Source: DASUAS01 sp963756895 (GTDB lineage Bacteria > Actinomycetota > Acidimicrobiia > IMCC26256 > DASPTH01). From it: a stretch of 64,000 nt of DNA. The number at the start of each line of letters is the position of its first letter. Positions within the stretch are counted from its first letter, which is position 1. The position numbers and the translations under genes are program-made. Below the pieces are notes generated by a model. That model had not been told where the DNA came from. It saw only the letters and a program-made list of their open reading frames with translations, and ran no database searches. This document shows, in pieces, positions 9,259-17,896 of this stretch. The DNA lies in contig CAVWPI010000011.1 in assembly GCA_963756895.1 (NCBI GenBank), positions 310,001-374,000 of the forward strand, written 5' to 3'.

Positions 9259-10571
9259 ATGGTTGAAGCCGCACGACAAGCGATCAGCGAGGCCGATCTG
9301 GCCGCCGCGGGAGTCGAGGTGCGTCGCGGGGTCCGCGGTCTCGTGGGGGCGCTGCTCGGCATCGTGCTGGTCACCGGCGTCGCGGCGGGTGTCGTCGCCG
9401 CGGCGATCATCGACACCCCGATGTGGGAGACGGTGCTCGCGGTGGGCGGCGCGTCGATTGTTGTCGGCTTCCCGATGGTGCTGGTGCTCTTCGGACTCAC
9501 ACGAAAGCGGGGACTCGACATCGCGCTGGAGACCGTCGTGCAGGCGCGCGTGCTCGAGACCGAGGCGCGTCCGGCGGGAGTTCGAGTCGCGCCTCGGACG
9601 CGCACTCGAGATGGCGGGTGACGAGGTCGCCGCCTACGACACGATCGAGCGAGCGGCGCGGGTCGCGATCCCCGGATCGCCGGTGGAGCTCCTGCTCGCG
9701 GACAACAGCCACGCGCACCTGGCACGCGTCGTTCGGGTAGCAGCGCCGGAGGACTCGACGCCCGGGTGCTCCGTGTCGTCACCCGACCAGTGCGTCGCGG
9801 CCCGGCGCGCCCAGACGCTCGTGTTCCCCGACAGCGACGCGCTCGACGCCTGTCCGCTGCTGCGCGACCGCGACGACGAGCCGTTCGCCGCGGTGTGCGT
9901 GCCGGTGTCGATCATGGGTCGCACGGTCGGGGTGGTCCACGCAACCAGTGAGGCCGATCGCCCGGTCGACGACGAGGCGATCCAATCCCTGCAGGTGCTG
10001 GCCAACCAGGCCGGTCACCGCCTCGGCATGTTGCGGATCATGGCCGAGACGCAGTTGCAGGCCTCGACCGATCCGCTGACCGGGCTGATGAACCGTCGGA
10101 GCCTCGAGAACCGAGCGCGTGCTGCTGCGCGCGAGCGGCGTCGACTTCGCGTTGGTGATGGTCGACCTCGACCACTTCAAGTCGCTCAACGACCGCTTCG
10201 GGCACGAGACGGGTGACCGGGCGCTGCGGGTGTTCGCGGAGACGCTGCGCGATGCAGTGCGCAGCGAAGACCTGACGTGCCGCTTCGGCGGCGAGGAGTT
10301 CGTCGTGCTGCTCCCCGGCATCGAGACCCACGAGGCGGTCGAGATCATGGAACGGGTACGCGAAGCACTGGCGGGCACGACCCGTCGCGGCGACGTGCCG
10401 TCGTTCACCGCGAGCTACGGCATCGCCGAGTCGACCTCGGCCACCGACTTCGACGACCTGCTCTACCGGGCCGACCAGGCGTTGTTCACCGCCAAGGAAG
10501 CCGGTCGTGACTGCATCTGCATCGACGGGCATCGCATGGCGGTGGCGCCCAACCTCACCGCCATCAACTGA
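9259..10571 (+). CDS. Membrane-anchored GGDEF diguanylate cyclase with GAF-like domain (frameshifted)
   Basis: This protein should make c-di-GMP from two GTP. Two transmembrane helices (residues ~28-55 and ~58-80) are followed by a GAF-like sensory region (ERAARVAIPGSPVELLLAD through QVLANQAGHRLG). The GGDEF domain opens with STDPLTGLMNRRSLE and carries the active-site signature RFGGEEF. Five residues before it sits RSED, a good match to the RxxD product-inhibition site, so feedback control by c-di-GMP is likely. Frame is lost at ~9570 (before REFESRLGR) and ~10117 (before LLRASGVDFALV). ATG 9259 is chosen as start. Confidence 0.85.
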
Positions 10572-10624
10572 GCGTTTCCCGGCCGGCCACCGGCTGGTCA
10601 CGTCCGGGTGCGTAGCGTGAGGGT

Positions 10625-11390
10625 GTGACCGCACACGAGCACCGCTTCGTCCCACTCGACGGGGCCTTCAACTTCCGCGACCTCGGCGGCCTGCCGACGC
10701 ACGACGGCGCGGTGACACGCGCCGGCGTGATGTTCCGCAGCCGACGCGCTCCACCACCTGGTGCCGAGCGACATCGACCACCTCACCGAGCTCGGCATGC
10801 GCACCGTCATCGATCTCCGCTCCGCGGTGGAGCTCGACCGCACCGGTCGTGGTCCGCTCGAAGCCACCGACATGCAGTGGCTGCACGCGCCGTTGAGCCA
10901 CGGCGACGCCGCTGCAGGCCGCGTGCTGCCGCCGGCCCTCGCCGAGGGCGACCTCGGACGTCACTACGTCGACAGCCTCGCCGAGCGCACCGAGACGCTC
11001 GCCGAGGTGATCGAGCACCTCGCGACGCGCGACAACCTGCCCGCGGTGTTCCACTGCACCGCGGGGAAGGACCGCACCGGGATGGTGGCGGCACTGGTGC
11101 TCTCGCTCGTCGGCGTCCCCGACGACGTGATCGTGCACGACTACACGCTCACCGACGACCGCATGGCGCTCGTGATGGAGCGCATCCGCGCGTCGGGCGA
11201 TTTCCCCGAGCCGGCGACGCCGATGCCGGCAGGCGTCGGTCGGGCCGAGGCGGCGTCGATGGAGACGTTCCTCGCAGCCGTGCGCGCGACCCACGGTGAC
11301 GCGGAGGGCTGGGCGCGCGACGCCGGGCTCTCCGACGACGTGCTCGTCTCGCTCCGCGACGTGCTCGTCACCGCCGGCGAGGGCGGCTAG
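10625..11390 (+). CDS. Tyrosine-protein phosphatase (frameshifted)
   Basis: The Cys-dependent phosphatase signature HCTAGKDRTG is intact, placing this in the bacterial tyrosine/phosphoinositide phosphatase group that begins with FNFRDLGG. The general-acid region and helical C-terminus (GWARDAGLSDDVLVSLRD) are present. GTG 10625 is the start. One frame loss occurs at ~10745, after MFRS, with the protein resuming at LVPSDIDHLTELGMRTVIDL. The substrate is unknown. It lies between the GGDEF gene and a probable terminator. Confidence 0.85.
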
Positions 11391-11403
11391 GGGACGCGGA
11401 TGA

Positions 11404-11427
11404 ACCGCAGCGCACCCGCGCTGCGGT
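11404..11427. terminator. Probable hairpin terminator after the tyrosine phosphatase
   Basis: A perfect 10-bp stem (ACCGCAGCGC with GCGCTGCGGT) and ACCC loop lies 14 nt after the phosphatase stop codon. No T-run follows, as is common for terminators in high-GC actinobacteria. It separates the phosphatase from the cupredoxin gene. Confidence 0.6.
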
Positions 11428-11468
11428 AGCTTCCCCGACGCTCCCAACTCCCTCGGAGGTCTGGTCCC

Positions 11469-12482
11469 GTGAAGTTCGGCTCGCTTCGTCTGCGCGCATC
11501 CCTCGTCGTCACGCTCTCGATGCTCGGACTGGTCGCAGTGGCCGCGCCCGTCCAGGCCGCCACGCCCCGTGCGGTCGCGGCGCCCACCGAGGTGTCGTTG
11601 GTGGCGGGGGTCAACGACCCGAAGGATCCCAACATCGCGGTGCTCGAGTTCCTCCCCGAGAAGGTGAAGGTCGCCACGGGCACCAACGTCACGTGGGACA
11701 TCGCCGGCCCCGAGCCGCACTCGGTCACCTTCGTGCCGCCGGGCACGACGGTCCCGCCGAGCACCGAGAGCGACCCGTCGCTGTTCGGCCCCACCCCGGC
11801 CACTGCGCCGTACGACGGCACGACGCTCGTGAACTCGGGCGTGTTGCCGCTGGGGGAGACCTCGCAGGTGCAGAAGTTCTCGATGTCGTTCGGGAAGACC
11901 GGCACCTACGCCTACTACTGCGTGCTGCACCCGAACATGGTCGGCAGCATCACGGTCACCGGCGACACCCAGGACTCGCAGCAGAAGATCACCAAGACCG
12001 GCAACCAGGAGAAGGCCAAGTACTTCAAGGAGGGTGAGGCGGCGAAGAACAAGCTGACCGCAGCCAAGCCCAAGCAGACCAAGAACTCCGACGGTTCGAG
12101 CACCTACTCCGTCGAGATGGGCGCGACGACCGCGCACACCGACGTGCTCGCGTTCGCGCCGACGCCGCGCAACGTGAAGACGGGCGACCAGGTCACCTTC
12201 GTCAACAACTCGGGCGCTCCGCACACCGCCAGCTTCGGCGGTGAGCTCGTGCCGACCGTCCCGACGGCCGACAACGTCGTGCAGCCCCAGCCCGGCCCGT
12301 CGCCCCAGGCGCTCGCCCAGGGGGTGTACCTCAACACCGGGTGGTTGCCGCCCAAGACCAAGGGCGGCCCGCCCGTGGCGGCGCGCAGCTACACGTACTC
12401 GGTGCCCGCGCCCGGCAAGTACCAGTACGTGTGCGTGCTGCACCTCCCGAGCGGGATGGCAGCCGAGATCGACGCGTCCTGA
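11469..12482 (+). CDS. Secreted two-domain cupredoxin (blue-copper-like) protein
   Basis: A 337-residue exported protein with an N-terminal signal peptide ending near PVQAATP, starting at GTG 11469 behind CTCGGAGG. It has two plastocyanin-like domains. The first has PHSVTF and YYCVLHPNM, and the second has PHTASF and YVCVLHLPSGM. Each therefore keeps His, Cys, His and Met in type-1 copper positions. A lysine-rich linker (ITKTGNQEKAKYFKEGE) separates them. It probably carries electrons or binds copper outside the membrane; no redox partner is encoded nearby. Confidence 0.82.
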   Translation: MKFGSLRLRASLVVTLSMLGLVAVAAPVQAATPRAVAAPTEVSLVAGVNDPKDPNIAVLEFLPEKVKVATGTNVTWDIAGPEPHSVTFVPPGTTVPPSTESDPSLFGPTPATAPYDGTTLVNSGVLPLGETSQVQKFSMSFGKTGTYAYYCVLHPNMVGSITVTGDTQDSQQKITKTGNQEKAKYFKEGEAAKNKLTAAKPKQTKNSDGSSTYSVEMGATTAHTDVLAFAPTPRNVKTGDQVTFVNNSGAPHTASFGGELVPTVPTADNVVQPQPGPSPQALAQGVYLNTGWLPPKTKGGPPVAARSYTYSVPAPGKYQYVCVLHLPSGMAAEIDAS

Positions 12483-12605
12483 TCCCCGGCCGGGTCCCCG
12501 GCCAGGTCCTTGTCGCCTGACCCTCGCCTGACCCTCCGCCTCGTACCCGCAGCACAGGATGCGGGTTTTGGGGCAGACTGCTGCCCGGTACGAGGAGGAG
12601 CCGTC

Positions 12606-13034
12606 ATGGATCGCCACGAACGCATCGAGGACCAGCTCGCGAAGGTGCCGCTGTTCTCGGGCTTGTCCAAGAAGGAGCTCCGGCTGATCTCGCAGCTGGC
12701 GACCTACCTCGAAGAGCCGGCGGGCACCATCCTCACCGAGGAGGGCAGGCCCGGGCACGAGTTCATCATCGTGCTCGACGGTGAGATCGAGGTCCGTCAG
12801 GGCGGCAAGGTCGTGGCCGAACGGGGCGCGGGCGCCTACGTCGGCGAGATCGCGCTGCTCGACCACCGGCCGCGCACCGCCACCGTGGTGGCCAAGACCC
12901 CGGTGGCGATCGAGGTCATCGGCCAGCGTGAGTTCGCCGGCCTGCTGGCGGAGGTCCCCGAGCTGTCGCAACAGCTGCTCGCGACCGTCGCCCGTCGCCT
13001 CGCCGACCTCGACCAGAAGCAGGAGCAGGGCTGA
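12606..13034 (+). CDS. Stand-alone cyclic-nucleotide-binding domain protein
   Basis: A 142-residue protein that is essentially one cNMP-binding beta-barrel, preceded by a strong ribosome site GAGGAGG. The phosphate-binding cassette is visible as GEIALLDHRPRTATV, with PLFSGLSKKELRLIS at the N-terminus. Unlike Crp-family regulators it has no helix-turn-helix, so it is a sensor or partner module and not a DNA-binding protein. It sits between the cupredoxin and EAL genes. Ligand identity is unknown. Confidence 0.85.
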   Translation: MDRHERIEDQLAKVPLFSGLSKKELRLISQLATYLEEPAGTILTEEGRPGHEFIIVLDGEIEVRQGGKVVAERGAGAYVGEIALLDHRPRTATVVAKTPVAIEVIGQREFAGLLAEVPELSQQLLATVARRLADLDQKQEQG

Positions 13035-13123
13035 GTCAGCCCTGCCCCGGCCCTCAAGCAACGGGGCGCCGCAGCCGATTCCTCTGAGTCCGGGATTGGT
13101 AGCCCGGGACGGAGGGTGCTGCC

Positions 13124-13940
13124 ATGAACCAGACCACGGTCGTCACCGAGTCCGAGCTGCAACGTGCGCTCGACTGCGGTGAGCTGATCCGGCTCTACCA
13201 ACCCGTGATCGACGTGCGCACCGGCACGCCCGTCCAGGTCGAGGCGCTCCTGCGGTGGGACCATCCCGCACGCGGGCTGCTGGCGCCGGGGGAGTTCCTC
13301 GTCGACGAGGACGACAGCACCCTGCTCGTCCGGATCGGCTGGTCGGTGGTGATCGAGGCGGCGCGCCGGGCCGGGACGTGGCGGCGAGCGTTCCCCGAGC
13401 GACCGATCACGGTGACGGTGAACCTGTTCGACGACCACCTCGAGCGGCGCGACCTTCCGAACCGGATCGAACACCTCATGCACGACCACGAGGTGCCCAC
13501 GCCCCGCGGGCTCGCGTTCGAGCTGGGGGAGCACAACCTCCTGTCCGGCGGGCGTCGGATGCGCGACCGCATCACGATCCTGCACAACTCCGGCGTCGAG
13601 GTCGTCGTCGACGACCTCGGGGCAGCTGCCGCGACGACCGACGTCGCCCCGGACATGCTCCTCGACTGGGCGACCGAGCTCTTCGCGATCGCTGCGCGCG
13701 TTCCCGCTCGACGCGGTGAAGCTCGACCCGCGCTTCGTGGTTCGCCTCGAGGACGACGACCGCCTGCACGCCGTGATCGAGGCCGCGCACGCGTCGGAGA
13801 TCGTGGTGGTCGCGCTGGCGGTGGAGGACGAAGAGATGGCCACCCGCGCTCGACGCGTCGGTTTCGACCTCGCGCAGGGCTTCCACTTCGCCCGGCCCGA
13901 GCGTCCGGCCCGGATCGACGCACTGCTCGCCGTTCGCTGA
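13124..13940 (+). CDS. EAL-domain protein with divergent loop 6 (frameshifted)
   Basis: EAL domains hydrolyse c-di-GMP. Catalytic positions can be followed: EALLRW, VTVNLF (Asn), FELGEH (Glu), VVVDDLG (Asp-Asp), AVKLDP (Lys), ALAVEDEE (Glu) and DLAQGF (Gln). Loop 6, usually DFGxGxSS, is instead DLGAAAATTDVAPDM, so activity or dimer regulation may be altered. The frame is lost at ~13700 and resumes at VKLDPRFVV. ATG 13124 follows GGAGGGTGCTGCC. It may oppose the GGDEF enzyme at 9259. Confidence 0.82.
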
Positions 13941-13987
13941 CCGGCGTTCGATGAACGGTGCGCGGCCCCGGTGGGTAGCCTGGCCGC

Positions 13988-14611
13988 ATGGCCGACCAGG
14001 CCGAGTTCGCCGAACTCGCGATGCCGTACATGTCGGCGCTGTACTCAGCAGCGCTGCGCATGACGCGCAATCCGTCCGATGCCGAGGATCTCGTGCAGGA
14101 GACGTACCTGCGCGCCTACCGCGGCTTCGGCGGCTTCAAGGAGGGCACGAACCTCAAGGCCTGGCTGTACAAGATCCTCACCAACACCTTCATCAACTCG
14201 TACCGGGCGAAGAAGCGTCGACCCGACGAGGTCGACCTCGATTCCAGCGAGGACTTCTTCCTCTACCGGCGGCTCGGCGGGCTCGAGTCGGTGGCGGCGG
14301 ACCGCACGCCCGAGGCCGAGGTGCTCGACAGCATCCCCGACGAGATGGTGAAGGGGGCCCTGGAGGCGTTGCCGGAGCAGTTCCGCATGGCCGTGCTGCT
14401 CGCCGACGTCGAGGGCTTCTCCTACAAGGAGATCGCCGAGATCATGGATGTGCCCATCGGCACGGTCATGAGTCGGCTGCACCGCGGAAGAAAGCAGCTC
14501 CAGGAGCGGTTGTGGGAGTTCGGTCGCGAACGCGGCCTGCTCCCGACCACGCCGGAGCCCACACCTGGGCCGGCGCCGGAGCCCGAAGCCGCCGGTCACG
14601 CTGGGGGATAG
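13988..14611 (+). CDS. sigR: ECF sigma factor, SigR/SigH type
   Basis: A 207-residue extracytoplasmic-function sigma factor. Region 2 shows MTRNPSDAEDLVQETYLRAYR and FKEGTNLKAWLYKILTN. Region 4 shows LPEQFRMAVLLADVEGFSY followed by MDVPIGTVMSRLHRGRK. These match the thiol-stress sigma factors SigR (Streptomyces) and SigH (Mycobacterium). A proline-rich tail follows. The anti-sigma gene starts 9 nt downstream, so the pair probably forms one transcriptional unit, and autoregulation is typical of the family. Confidence 0.88.
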   Translation: MADQAEFAELAMPYMSALYSAALRMTRNPSDAEDLVQETYLRAYRGFGGFKEGTNLKAWLYKILTNTFINSYRAKKRRPDEVDLDSSEDFFLYRRLGGLESVAADRTPEAEVLDSIPDEMVKGALEALPEQFRMAVLLADVEGFSYKEIAEIMDVPIGTVMSRLHRGRKQLQERLWEFGRERGLLPTTPEPTPGPAPEPEAAGHAGG

Positions 14612-14620
14612 AGCACCACC

Positions 14621-14881
14621 ATGGACTGCGACAAGGCGATCTACCGGGTCTACGGATACCTCGACGGCGAGCTCACCGTCTGGCGGCGCTGGACGATCCG
14701 TCGGCACCTCGGCAAGTGCCCTCCCTGCGCGCAGGGGTTCGACTTCGAGGTGGAGCTCCGCCAGGTCATCTCCTCGAAGTGCCGCGACGACGTGCCGCCC
14801 GAGCTGAAGCAGCGGATCGCCGAGGCGCTCGGCGTCTCGCTTCCTCCCGACGAGTCGGGTTCCCCGTCCGGCTCCGTGTAG
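14621..14881 (+). CDS. rsrA: Zinc-binding redox-sensing anti-sigma factor, RsrA-like
   Basis: An 86-residue ZAS-type anti-sigma factor. The zinc motif H-x3-C-x2-C is HLGKCPPC (His29, Cys33, Cys36), and Cys3 lies 26 residues before the His, the same spacing as Cys11-His37 in Streptomyces RsrA. In that family oxidation forms a disulfide, expels zinc and frees the sigma factor. Directly downstream of the SigR-type gene, it implies a mycothiol or thioredoxin thiol-stress response. Confidence 0.88.
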   Translation: MDCDKAIYRVYGYLDGELTVWRRWTIRRHLGKCPPCAQGFDFEVELRQVISSKCRDDVPPELKQRIAEALGVSLPPDESGSPSGSV

Positions 14882-14953
14882 CGCCGCGACACCCGTCGGG
14901 AACTAGGGTCGGGGCGTCCCGGTCCGGAGACCGGCCTCCCGGAGGAACTGTTC

Positions 14954-15205
14954 GTGAACTCGGTCCGTGCCCGCGTCGCCTACGTCGTGACCCTCTCCCT
15001 GGTCACCTTGGCCGGATTGGCCGCGCCGGCCGCCGCCGCACCGGCCGTCTCGGGTTCGGCGGTGCTCGCCAACGAGAAGTTCAAGTGGTTCTACTGGATC
15101 GGCTTCGTGCTGGCGGCGAGCCTGGTGCTCTGGCTGCTCGCCACGCTGATCGGGTACTACCTCCGTGTCATCCGCCCGAAGCACCGGGGGCGCGAGACCT
15201 CGTGA
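14954..15205 (+). CDS. Small exported/membrane protein of unknown function
   Basis: An 83-residue protein starting at GTG 14954 behind CCCGGAGGAA. It has a signal peptide (residues 1-30, ending AAAAPAVSG), a short extracytoplasmic stretch (VLANEKFKWF), one strong transmembrane helix (residues ~50-72) and a basic cytoplasmic tail RPKHRGRETS. I recognise no family. It lies between the anti-sigma factor and the metalloprotease and may belong to the envelope. Confidence 0.7.
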   Translation: MNSVRARVAYVVTLSLVTLAGLAAPAAAAPAVSGSAVLANEKFKWFYWIGFVLAASLVLWLLATLIGYYLRVIRPKHRGRETS

Positions 15206-15221
15206 CGCAGGGCCGCCGCCG

Positions 15222-16325
15222 GTGACGCACGTGCCCGCCGTCGTGGTGGCCGAAGCACCGTCGGCCGCTCGGGTCCACGACCCGATCGACTGGGATCTGG
15301 CCGAGAAGGTGGCGCGGCGCTTCAGCGGCCGCGAGCCGCTGGCGGCCAGCTACCTCGCAGGTTCTCTCCGCGACGACTTCGACGCGGTGACTGCGGAGGC
15401 CGAGGCGCTCGTCGCCGAGCACACCGGGCTGCGGTCGCCGGGTCCGGCGCGCGCGGAGGTCGTCGACCGCTCCGCGTGGGTGGCGGCCAACGTCTCGTCG
15501 ATGCGCAGGCTGCTCGCACCGCTCACCGCACGCGTCGGTGAGCGCATGGCGACGAGTCGCGTCGCGCCGATCGGCCGCCGGGTGGCCGGTACCGAGACCG
15601 GCGTGCTCCTCGGGTACCTCTCGCAGCGCGTGCTCGGGCAGTACGACCTGCTCGTCCTCGACGACGACGCCGGGGCCGACGCCGTCTACTACGTCGGTGG
15701 CAACGTCCTCGCGTTGGAGAAGCGCTTCGCGTTCCGGCCGCGCGACTTCCGGCTCTGGATCGCCATCCACGAGGTCACCCACCGGGCGCAGTTCACCGGC
15801 GTGCCGTGGATGAAGGGCTACTACCTCTCGTTGGTCGAGAGCGCGCTGTCGTCGATCGACCCCGACCCGCGCCGCCTCGTGCAGGCACTCGCCCGCGCGG
15901 CCGACGAGTTCCGCAGCGGTCGCAACCCGCTCGACGACGGTGGTCTCGTCGCGCTGCTCGCGAGCGACGAGCAGCGCGGCGCGCTGGCGAACGTGCAGGC
16001 GCTGATGTCGCTGCTCGAAGGCCACGGCAACGCGGTGATGAACCAGCTCGGCCGGGAGCACGTCGCCGGGCAGGCCCGCATGGCGCGGGTGCTCCAGGCC
16101 CGCCGGCAGAGCACGGGCATGGCCGCGTTCCTGCAGAAGCTGGTCGGTCTGGAGTCGAAGATGCGCCAGTACGAGGTGGGCGAGACCTTCGTCGCCGCGG
16201 TCGAGCGGGAGGCCGGGCCCCGGGGGATCGACGCCGCCTGGCGCGGCCCCGAGCACCTGCCCACCGTCGACGAGCTCGCCCGCCCGCTCGACTGGCTCGC
16301 GCGCGTCGACACCCAGACCCCGTGA
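15222..16325 (+). CDS. Zinc-dependent metalloprotease (actinobacterial DUF2342-type)
   Basis: A 367-residue protein with the zinc motif HEVTH in WIAIHEVTHRAQF and a later Glu-rich helix (SLLEGHGNAVMN). It matches the actinobacterial zinc-metalloprotease/hydrolase family typically found before tilS. GTG 15222 is preferred as start over an upstream in-frame codon that would overlap the preceding gene further. The stop TGA overlaps the GTG of tilS. The physiological substrate is not known. Confidence 0.85.
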   Translation: MTHVPAVVVAEAPSAARVHDPIDWDLAEKVARRFSGREPLAASYLAGSLRDDFDAVTAEAEALVAEHTGLRSPGPARAEVVDRSAWVAANVSSMRRLLAPLTARVGERMATSRVAPIGRRVAGTETGVLLGYLSQRVLGQYDLLVLDDDAGADAVYYVGGNVLALEKRFAFRPRDFRLWIAIHEVTHRAQFTGVPWMKGYYLSLVESALSSIDPDPRRLVQALARAADEFRSGRNPLDDGGLVALLASDEQRGALANVQALMSLLEGHGNAVMNQLGREHVAGQARMARVLQARRQSTGMAAFLQKLVGLESKMRQYEVGETFVAAVEREAGPRGIDAAWRGPEHLPTVDELARPLDWLARVDTQTP

Positions 16326-17255
16326 CGCCGGCCACCGCAGCCGCGGTGGACCCACTCGCACCCTGGCGCGCCGACTTCGCCGCGGCGACCGCCGACCTCG
16401 CGCGGACCAGTGGTGGTCGCGTGCTCGGGCGGCGCCGACTCCGTCGCGCTCCTCGCCCTCACGGTCGACGCCGCGCTCGAGGCGGTCGCGGTCCACGTCG
16501 ATCACGGCGTGCGCGCCGGGAGCGCCGACGAAGCGGAGCACGTGCGCACGCTCGCCACCGCCCTGGGCGCCGACTTCCGAGCTGCGGCGTTGACGATCGT
16601 GCCCGGTGCCAACCTCGAAGCCCGCGCCCGCGACGCGCGCTACGCCGCCCTGGACGACGCACGCGTCGCGCTCGGCGCCGAGGTCGTGTTGGTCGGGCAC
16701 ACCGCCGACGACCAGGCCGAGACCGTGCTCCTCAACGTGTTGCGCGGCTCGGCCGCGTCGGGTCTCGCGGGCATGGCACCGCGCCACGGCACGCTCGTGC
16801 GGCCCCTGCTCGGGCTCCGTCGCGCCGACACCAGCGCGATGTGTGCCGCGCTCGGGATCACCGTGGTCGAGGACCCGATGAACGACGACCGCGCGTTCCG
16901 GCGCGTCGCCATCCGCCACGACGTGCTGCCGTTGCTGTCGTCGTTGGCCGAGCGCGACCTGGTCCCCGTGCTGGCGCGGCAGGCCGAAATCCTGCGTTCA
17001 GACACCGAGTACCTCGACGAGCTCGCGGCGCGCACGTGGCCCGATGCCGACGGCCCGCGTGCGGCCGCGCTCGCTGCGCTCCCGCTGCCGTTGGCGCGCC
17101 GTGCCGTGCGGAGGTGGCTGGGCGCGCCGCCGCCGTCGATGGCGGAGGTCGAGCGCGTCCTCGCGGTCGCGAGTGGCGACGCGCGCGCGACCGAGCTCGC
17201 CGGCCGGCGCGCCGTGCGCCGGTCGGCCGGACTGCTGGTGCTGGCGGTCGGCTAG
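16322..17255 (+). CDS. tilS: tRNA(Ile)-lysidine synthase (frameshifted)
   Basis: TilS modifies C34 of the CAU-anticodon tRNA-Ile to lysidine, which is essential for reading AUA. The PP-loop is VACSGGADSVALL, followed by VHVDHGVR and GHTADDQAETVLLN, all diagnostic. Frame is lost at ~16410, just before the PP-loop, within AGTGGTGGTCG. The C-terminal tRNA-binding region is short (LARRAVRRWLGAPPPSM). The gene overlaps the metalloprotease stop by four bases and hpt starts 11 nt later. Confidence 0.9.
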
Positions 17256-17266
17256 CTTCGGCGTCC

Positions 17267-17805
17267 GTGGACCTGAGCGCGATCGGCGGCACGGTCGTCG
17301 GGGAGGACGAGCTGCAGGCGCGCATCCGCGAGCTCGGCAAGGAGATCACTGCCGACTACGAGGGTCGGCCGCCGCTGCTCGTCGGCGTGCTCAAGGGCGC
17401 GTTCGTCTTCATGAGCGATCTCTCACGCGCGATCGACCTCCCCGTCGAGTTCGACTTCATGGCGGTGTCCTCGTACGGATCGGCGACGCGCTCGAGCGGC
17501 GTGGTCCGCATCCTCAAGGACCTCGACCTCGATCTCACCGATCGGCACGTGCTCATCGTGGAGGACATCGTCGACTCCGGTCTCACGCTCGCCTACCTGC
17601 GCAAGAACCTCGCCGCGCGCGGTCCGCGTCGATGGAGGTGTGTGCGCTCCTGGTGAAGGAAGGGCTGCAGCGCGTCGAGCTCGACCTGAAGTACGTGGGC
17701 TTCAACATCTCGCCGACGTTCGTCGTCGGCTACGGCCTCGACGTTGGCGAGCGCTACCGCAACCTGCCCTACATCGCCGAATACGCAGGTCCCGAGCCCG
17801 TCTGA
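17267..17805 (+). CDS. hpt: Hypoxanthine phosphoribosyltransferase (frameshifted)
   Basis: Hpt salvages hypoxanthine/guanine with PRPP. The PRPP-binding motif is HVLIVEDIVDSGLTL, with VGVLKGAFVFMSDL and VSSYGSATRSSG before it. A one-base loss at ~17622 (two C where three are needed in GGTCCGCG) breaks the frame before ASMEVCALLVK, and the nucleotide-binding KYVGFNISPTFVVGYGLD is then intact. The tilS-hpt-ftsH order is conserved in actinobacteria. Confidence 0.92.
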
Positions 17806-17896
17806 ACGACACCGGCTCGGGGCGCGAACCGCCCGGAAAGGGCGTCCTGACGAGCAAGTAGATTGTTGCGGCTGCCGTCTTTCTCCCGGAGGGGCC

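Noticed and set aside
10668..13061. 797-codon minus-strand open frame across the phosphatase, cupredoxin and cNMP genes
   Set aside because: It spans three well-supported plus-strand genes, a terminator and promoter gaps, and its composition is that of reverse-complement GC-rich DNA.
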